This document shows, in pieces, positions 60,414 through 64,000 of a stretch of DNA of 64,000 nucleotides. This DNA is from Polaromonas sp. (lineage in GTDB: Bacteria > Pseudomonadota > Gammaproteobacteria > Burkholderiales > Burkholderiaceae_C): the NCBI RefSeq assembly GCF_029945685.1, contig NZ_JAQSDA010000020.1, positions 364,044 through 428,043 of the forward strand, given 5' to 3'. Both the position numbers and the translations under genes were made by a program. Under the pieces are notes generated by a model that was not told where the DNA came from, did no database searches, and worked only from the letters and a program-made list of their open reading frames with translations. Each line of letters opens with the position of its first letter. Positions within the stretch are counted from its first letter, which is position 1.

Positions 60414-62255
60414 TCAGGCTTCAGAAAAAACAAACGCCACCGGCACCGCAATCGCGGCCAGGCGTTCGCGCAGCCGGCGCTCCAGCGCATCATCACGCGC
60501 CGACGCAATCGTCACGACGGCAGACAGGGCGCCCCCGCGTTCTTCGCCCCGCACGCTGGCGCCCTGGACGTCTGCCAGCATCTCGGCCAGCTTGACCTCG
60601 ATGGCGCGCAGGCGCAGCGCCGGCTTGTAGATCTTGCCGATGGCCGTGACCGGCATCACGTCGATGATGGTCACGCGTTTGGGCGCCGCCGGCCGCTCGT
60701 ACACATGGGGCACCACCTCGGCCAGCAGCGTGGCCGGGTCGCAGCTCGCACCCGGTTTGAGCGTGACAAAGGCCACGGGCAACTCGCCGGCATAGGCGTC
60801 GGGCTCGCTGACCACGGCGCACAGGGCCACCGCCGGGTGTGCCAGGAAAGCGTCTTCGACGAGACCGGGGTCGATGTTGTGCGAGCCGCGGATGATCACG
60901 TCCTTGGCGCGGCCGGTCAGGTGGATGTAACCCTGCGCATCGATGTGGCCAAGATCACCGGAGACCAGCCACGGGCCCTCGAACATGCCGGTGTTGCGCG
61001 CAGCCTCGATGTAGCCCGGGCTCACATGCGGGCCGCGCAGCACGATGACGCCGGTGTCACCCACCGCACAGGTTTCGTCCAGCTGCGCCACGCCGCCCTG
61101 CCAGGGCACGGCACGCACCTCGGTGTAGGGCAGGCGCAGGCCGGTGGAGCCGGGCACACGCGGCGCCGCAAGCGGCTCGATGGACACCAGGCCGGCGCAC
61201 TCGGTCATGCCCAGGATGTTGCGCACCGCGATGCCCGGCTTGCGCTCGAACTGCGCGGCCAGCTCCGTGGGCAGCGGCGAGCCGCCGGTGTAGGCGACCT
61301 TGATGGACGAGATGTCCGCATCCACCGGCAGGTTGGCCAGCGTCGCGAGAATGGTGGGAACGCAGGCCAGCGCGGTCACGCGCTCGCGTTCGCAGAACTT
61401 CCAGTAGTTTCTGGTGAAGGCAGCGTTGCGCATGCCGCTCAGCGTGGGCAGGACCTGGGTCGCGCCTATGGCCAGCATGGACAGGCCGTACACAAAGGCG
61501 CCGGCCACATGAAACAGCGGAAAGCCGTTGAGCTCTACCGTGTGTTCGTCGAAGCCGTAAAACTGATGGGCAAACCAGCCGGTGTGCGCCTCGTTGCCGT
61601 GGGTGTGCTGCGCCAGTTTGGGCGAGCCGGTGGTGCCGCCTGTATGAAAGCAGGCGGCGATGCACTGCGGCGTGAGTTGGGGATCAAACGCCAGCACGTC
61701 GCCGTGTTGCGCCAGTCGGTCCTGGAACACCGGCACGCCCGGCGCCGCGCTGTTTCCGACGCGAATCTGCAGCACCGGCAGGCGCCGGATCGCCAGCACT
61801 TTCTCGACCATGGGCCAGAGCGAAAGCTCGTCATTGGGGCCGAGCGCAACCATCACTTTGGCGCCAGAGGCTTCCAGCAGGGCCGCAATGTGCTCGGGCT
61901 GCAGCAGGTAGTTGATCGGGCAGGCCTTGCCCGCCAGTTGCGCGCCCCAGAGTGCGAATTGCGTCTCGGGTATGTTCGGCGCCAGAATGGCCACCGTATC
62001 GCCAGGCCCGACGCCCATGGCGCGGAACAGGTTGGCCGCCCGGTGGATCTGCGCCAGCAGTTCGGCGTAACTCACGACGGTGGGCGGTTGCAGCAGGTCC
62101 CCGCTGGGCAGGTAGCGAAATGCATCACGGTGCGCAAAACGCTGCGCCGCCTGGGCGATCAGGCCGTAGGTGGTGCGCGCCGGGATCGCCTGTTCGTAGG
62201 GCGTGCGCTCCAGCGCCTCAATGTCGGCCAGCCCCAGGAAGGCGGTCGTGGTCAT
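60414..62255 (-). CDS. AMP-dependent acyl-CoA synthetase (aryl/hydroxycinnamoyl-CoA ligase candidate)
   Basis: FHTGGTTGSPKLAQHTHGNEAHTGW...GMTECAGLVSIEP...RAKDVIIRGSHNIDPGLVEDAFLAHP. Confidence 0.85.
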   Translation of the reverse strand: MTTTAFLGLADIEALERTPYEQAIPARTTYGLIAQAAQRFAHRDAFRYLPSGDLLQPPTVVSYAELLAQIHRAANLFRAMGVGPGDTVAILAPNIPETQFALWGAQLAGKACPINYLLQPEHIAALLEASGAKVMVALGPNDELSLWPMVEKVLAIRRLPVLQIRVGNSAAPGVPVFQDRLAQHGDVLAFDPQLTPQCIAACFHTGGTTGSPKLAQHTHGNEAHTGWFAHQFYGFDEHTVELNGFPLFHVAGAFVYGLSMLAIGATQVLPTLSGMRNAAFTRNYWKFCERERVTALACVPTILATLANLPVDADISSIKVAYTGGSPLPTELAAQFERKPGIAVRNILGMTECAGLVSIEPLAAPRVPGSTGLRLPYTEVRAVPWQGGVAQLDETCAVGDTGVIVLRGPHVSPGYIEAARNTGMFEGPWLVSGDLGHIDAQGYIHLTGRAKDVIIRGSHNIDPGLVEDAFLAHPAVALCAVVSEPDAYAGELPVAFVTLKPGASCDPATLLAEVVPHVYERPAAPKRVTIIDVMPVTAIGKIYKPALRLRAIEVKLAEMLADVQGASVRGEERGGALSAVVTIASARDDALERRLRERLAAIAVPVAFVFSEA

Positions 62256-63130
62256 GCGGCAGCAGCTTGCCCCAGGCCCAGCAGCCGCATCGCATTGCCT
62301 TTGAGGATGCCGGGCATCACTTCCGGCTTGAAGCCGGCGTCTTCAAAATCCTTCATCCAGCGGTCAGGTGTGATCAAGGGGTAGTCGCTGCCGAACAGGA
62401 TGCGGTCCTTGAGCAGTGTGTTGGCGTACTGCACCAGCTGCTTCGGGAAATATTTCGGACTCCAGCCCGACAGGTCGATCCAGACGTTGGGTTTGTGGGT
62501 CGCCACGCTGAGCGCCTCGTCCTGCCAGGGAAAGCTGGGGTGCGCCATGACGATCTGCATGTCGGGGAAATCAATCGCCACGTCGTCGAGGTGCATCGGG
62601 TTGGAGTATTCGAGCCGCAGGCCGCCGCCGCAGCGCATGCCGCTGCCGATGCCGCTGTGCCCGGTGTGGAAGATGGCAGGCATCTTGTACTCGTTGATGA
62701 CTTCGTAAATCGGCCAGGCCATCTTGTCGTAAGGGTGGTAACCCTGCACCGTAGGGTGGAACTTGAAACCCTTGATGCCGTGGCCCTCGATCAGCCGGCG
62801 TGCCTCGCGTGCGCCCATTTTTCCCTTGTGCGGGTCGATGCTGGCAAAGGCCATCATCATGTCGCTGTTTTTCTGCGCGGCTTCGGCGATTTCCTCGTTG
62901 GGAATGCGGCGCCGGCCCATCTGCGTCTCGGCATCGACCGTGAACATGATCAACCCGATCTTGCGTTCGCGGTAGTAGGCCACTGTTTCCTCAATCGTCG
63001 GCCGGCGGCTGTTCTTGAAGTACTTGTCGGCGGCGCGGTCGTATTCCTCGCCATAGTTGTCGAACGGGTTCCAGCAGCTGACCTCGGCGTGGGTGTGGAT
63101 GTCAATGGCAATGAGGTTTTCGTAGTCCAT
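62252..63130 (-). CDS. Amidohydrolase family protein (CouO-like candidate)
   Basis: IAIDIHTHAEVSCWNPFDNYGEEYDRAADKYFKN...FHTGHSGIGSG...LFGSDYPLITPDRWMKDFEDAGF; ATGA overlap with the synthetase. Confidence 0.8.
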   Translation of the reverse strand: MDYENLIAIDIHTHAEVSCWNPFDNYGEEYDRAADKYFKNSRRPTIEETVAYYRERKIGLIMFTVDAETQMGRRRIPNEEIAEAAQKNSDMMMAFASIDPHKGKMGAREARRLIEGHGIKGFKFHPTVQGYHPYDKMAWPIYEVINEYKMPAIFHTGHSGIGSGMRCGGGLRLEYSNPMHLDDVAIDFPDMQIVMAHPSFPWQDEALSVATHKPNVWIDLSGWSPKYFPKQLVQYANTLLKDRILFGSDYPLITPDRWMKDFEDAGFKPEVMPGILKGNAMRLLGLGQAAAA

Positions 63131-63212
63131 GCTGTCTCCTGGTGGTTCGACTTGTTGCACACCGCATGCGGGTTAACACCGAGAAATGAGGCGGCAAAGT
63201 CAATTGAATTGG

Positions 63213-63231
63213 TTATTGTTTATAACAATAA
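63213..63231. promoter_or_regulatory. Perfect inverted repeat in divergent promoter region (MarR-type operator candidate)
   Basis: TTATTGTT-TAT-AACAATAA. Confidence 0.6.
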
Positions 63232-63254
63232 TCGATGCAACTTGCAAACCTCCC

Positions 63255-64000
63255 ATGAGCACCCAAAAAACCTCCTCCGACCTCCAGCTTGAACTTCGCG
63301 GCGACCACCAGGAGATCGCCGTGATCCGCCTGAGCCGTCCCGCCAAACGCAACGCCCTCAACGACGGGCTGATTCTGGCGATGCGCGACATGTTTGACAA
63401 CCTGCCGGCCACCGTGCGCGCGGCCGTGATCCACGGTGAAGGCGCCCATTTCTGCGCCGGCCTGGACCTGGGCGAGCTGCAGGAACGCGACGCCGGCCAG
63501 GGCCTGCACCACTCCCGCATGTGGCACGCAGCGCTGGAGCGGGTCCAGTACGGCCCGGTGCCGGTGATTGCCGCGCTGCACGGCGCGGTGGTCGGCGGCG
63601 GGCTGGAACTGGCCAGCGCCTGCCACATCCGTGTGGCCGACGCATCCGCTTTTTTCGCCTTGCCGGAAGGTTCGCGCGGCATTTTTGTCGGTGGCGGCGG
63701 ATCGGTGCGCATCCCCAAGCTGGTGGGCGTCGCCCGCATGACCGACATGATGCTGACCGGCCGTGTCTACAACGCCGAAGAAGGCGAACGCGCCGGGTTC
63801 GCGCAGTACCTGGTGCCCGAGGGTCAGGCCTTCGACAAGGCGCTGGCGCTGGCGCAGCGGGTGGCCACCAATGCACCGCTGACCAACTACGCACTGATGC
63901 ACGCCCTGCCCCGCATCGCCGAGCAGTCCGCCGACCAGGGCTTCTTCACCGAGTCCCTGATGGCCGCCATCGCGCAGAGTGCGCCCGAGGCCAAGGCCCG
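63255..64000 (+). CDS. Crotonase/enoyl-CoA hydratase family protein (partial, runs off right edge)
   Basis: MSTQKTSSDLQLELRGDHQEIAVIRLSRPAKRNALNDGLILAM...GEGAHFCAGLDLGEL...ALHGAVVGGGLELASACHIRVAD; no stop before 64000. Confidence 0.88.
   Translation, partial: MSTQKTSSDLQLELRGDHQEIAVIRLSRPAKRNALNDGLILAMRDMFDNLPATVRAAVIHGEGAHFCAGLDLGELQERDAGQGLHHSRMWHAALERVQYGPVPVIAALHGAVVGGGLELASACHIRVADASAFFALPEGSRGIFVGGGGSVRIPKLVGVARMTDMMLTGRVYNAEEGERAGFAQYLVPEGQAFDKALALAQRVATNAPLTNYALMHALPRIAEQSADQGFFTESLMAAIAQSAPEAKA

Overview
This 64 kb window is a GC-rich chromosomal segment that looks betaproteobacterial, probably Comamonadaceae / Polaromonas-like. That assignment is from recalled protein and repeat character; nothing was searched. 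It has four main parts. (1) Housekeeping genes: dnaG and rpoD. (2) Lignin-aromatic catabolism: vanAB with a divergent GntR regulator; a protocatechuate 4,5-cleavage operon (ligJ/pmdE, ligK/pmdF, ligI/pmdD, pmdA, pmdB, pmdC) with a divergent LysR regulator; a livFGMHK-type ABC transporter; and, at the right edge, an acyl-CoA synthetase / amidohydrolase / crotonase cluster. (3) A hexuronate / aldarate cluster: uronate dehydrogenase, TRAP transporter, lactonase, garD/garL/garR-like genes, gudD and Bug-type binding proteins. (4) An accessory island at about 32.9-43.4 kb. The island holds a decayed nucleotidyltransferase toxin/HTH pair, intact ccdAB, an HTH-MNT + HEPN pair, and a tightly packed HNH / GIY-YIG(DUF4357-like) / HEPN operon that is a candidate defence system. 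The most unusual non-coding signal is a family of about 60 bp repeats (12 copies recognised by eye). Most sit immediately 3' of stop codons in one transcript-sense orientation, one lies in frame inside dnaG, and two pairs bracket toxin-antitoxin modules. Several operator-like perfect palindromes are also visible. No rRNA, tRNA, CRISPR array or transposase was recognised.
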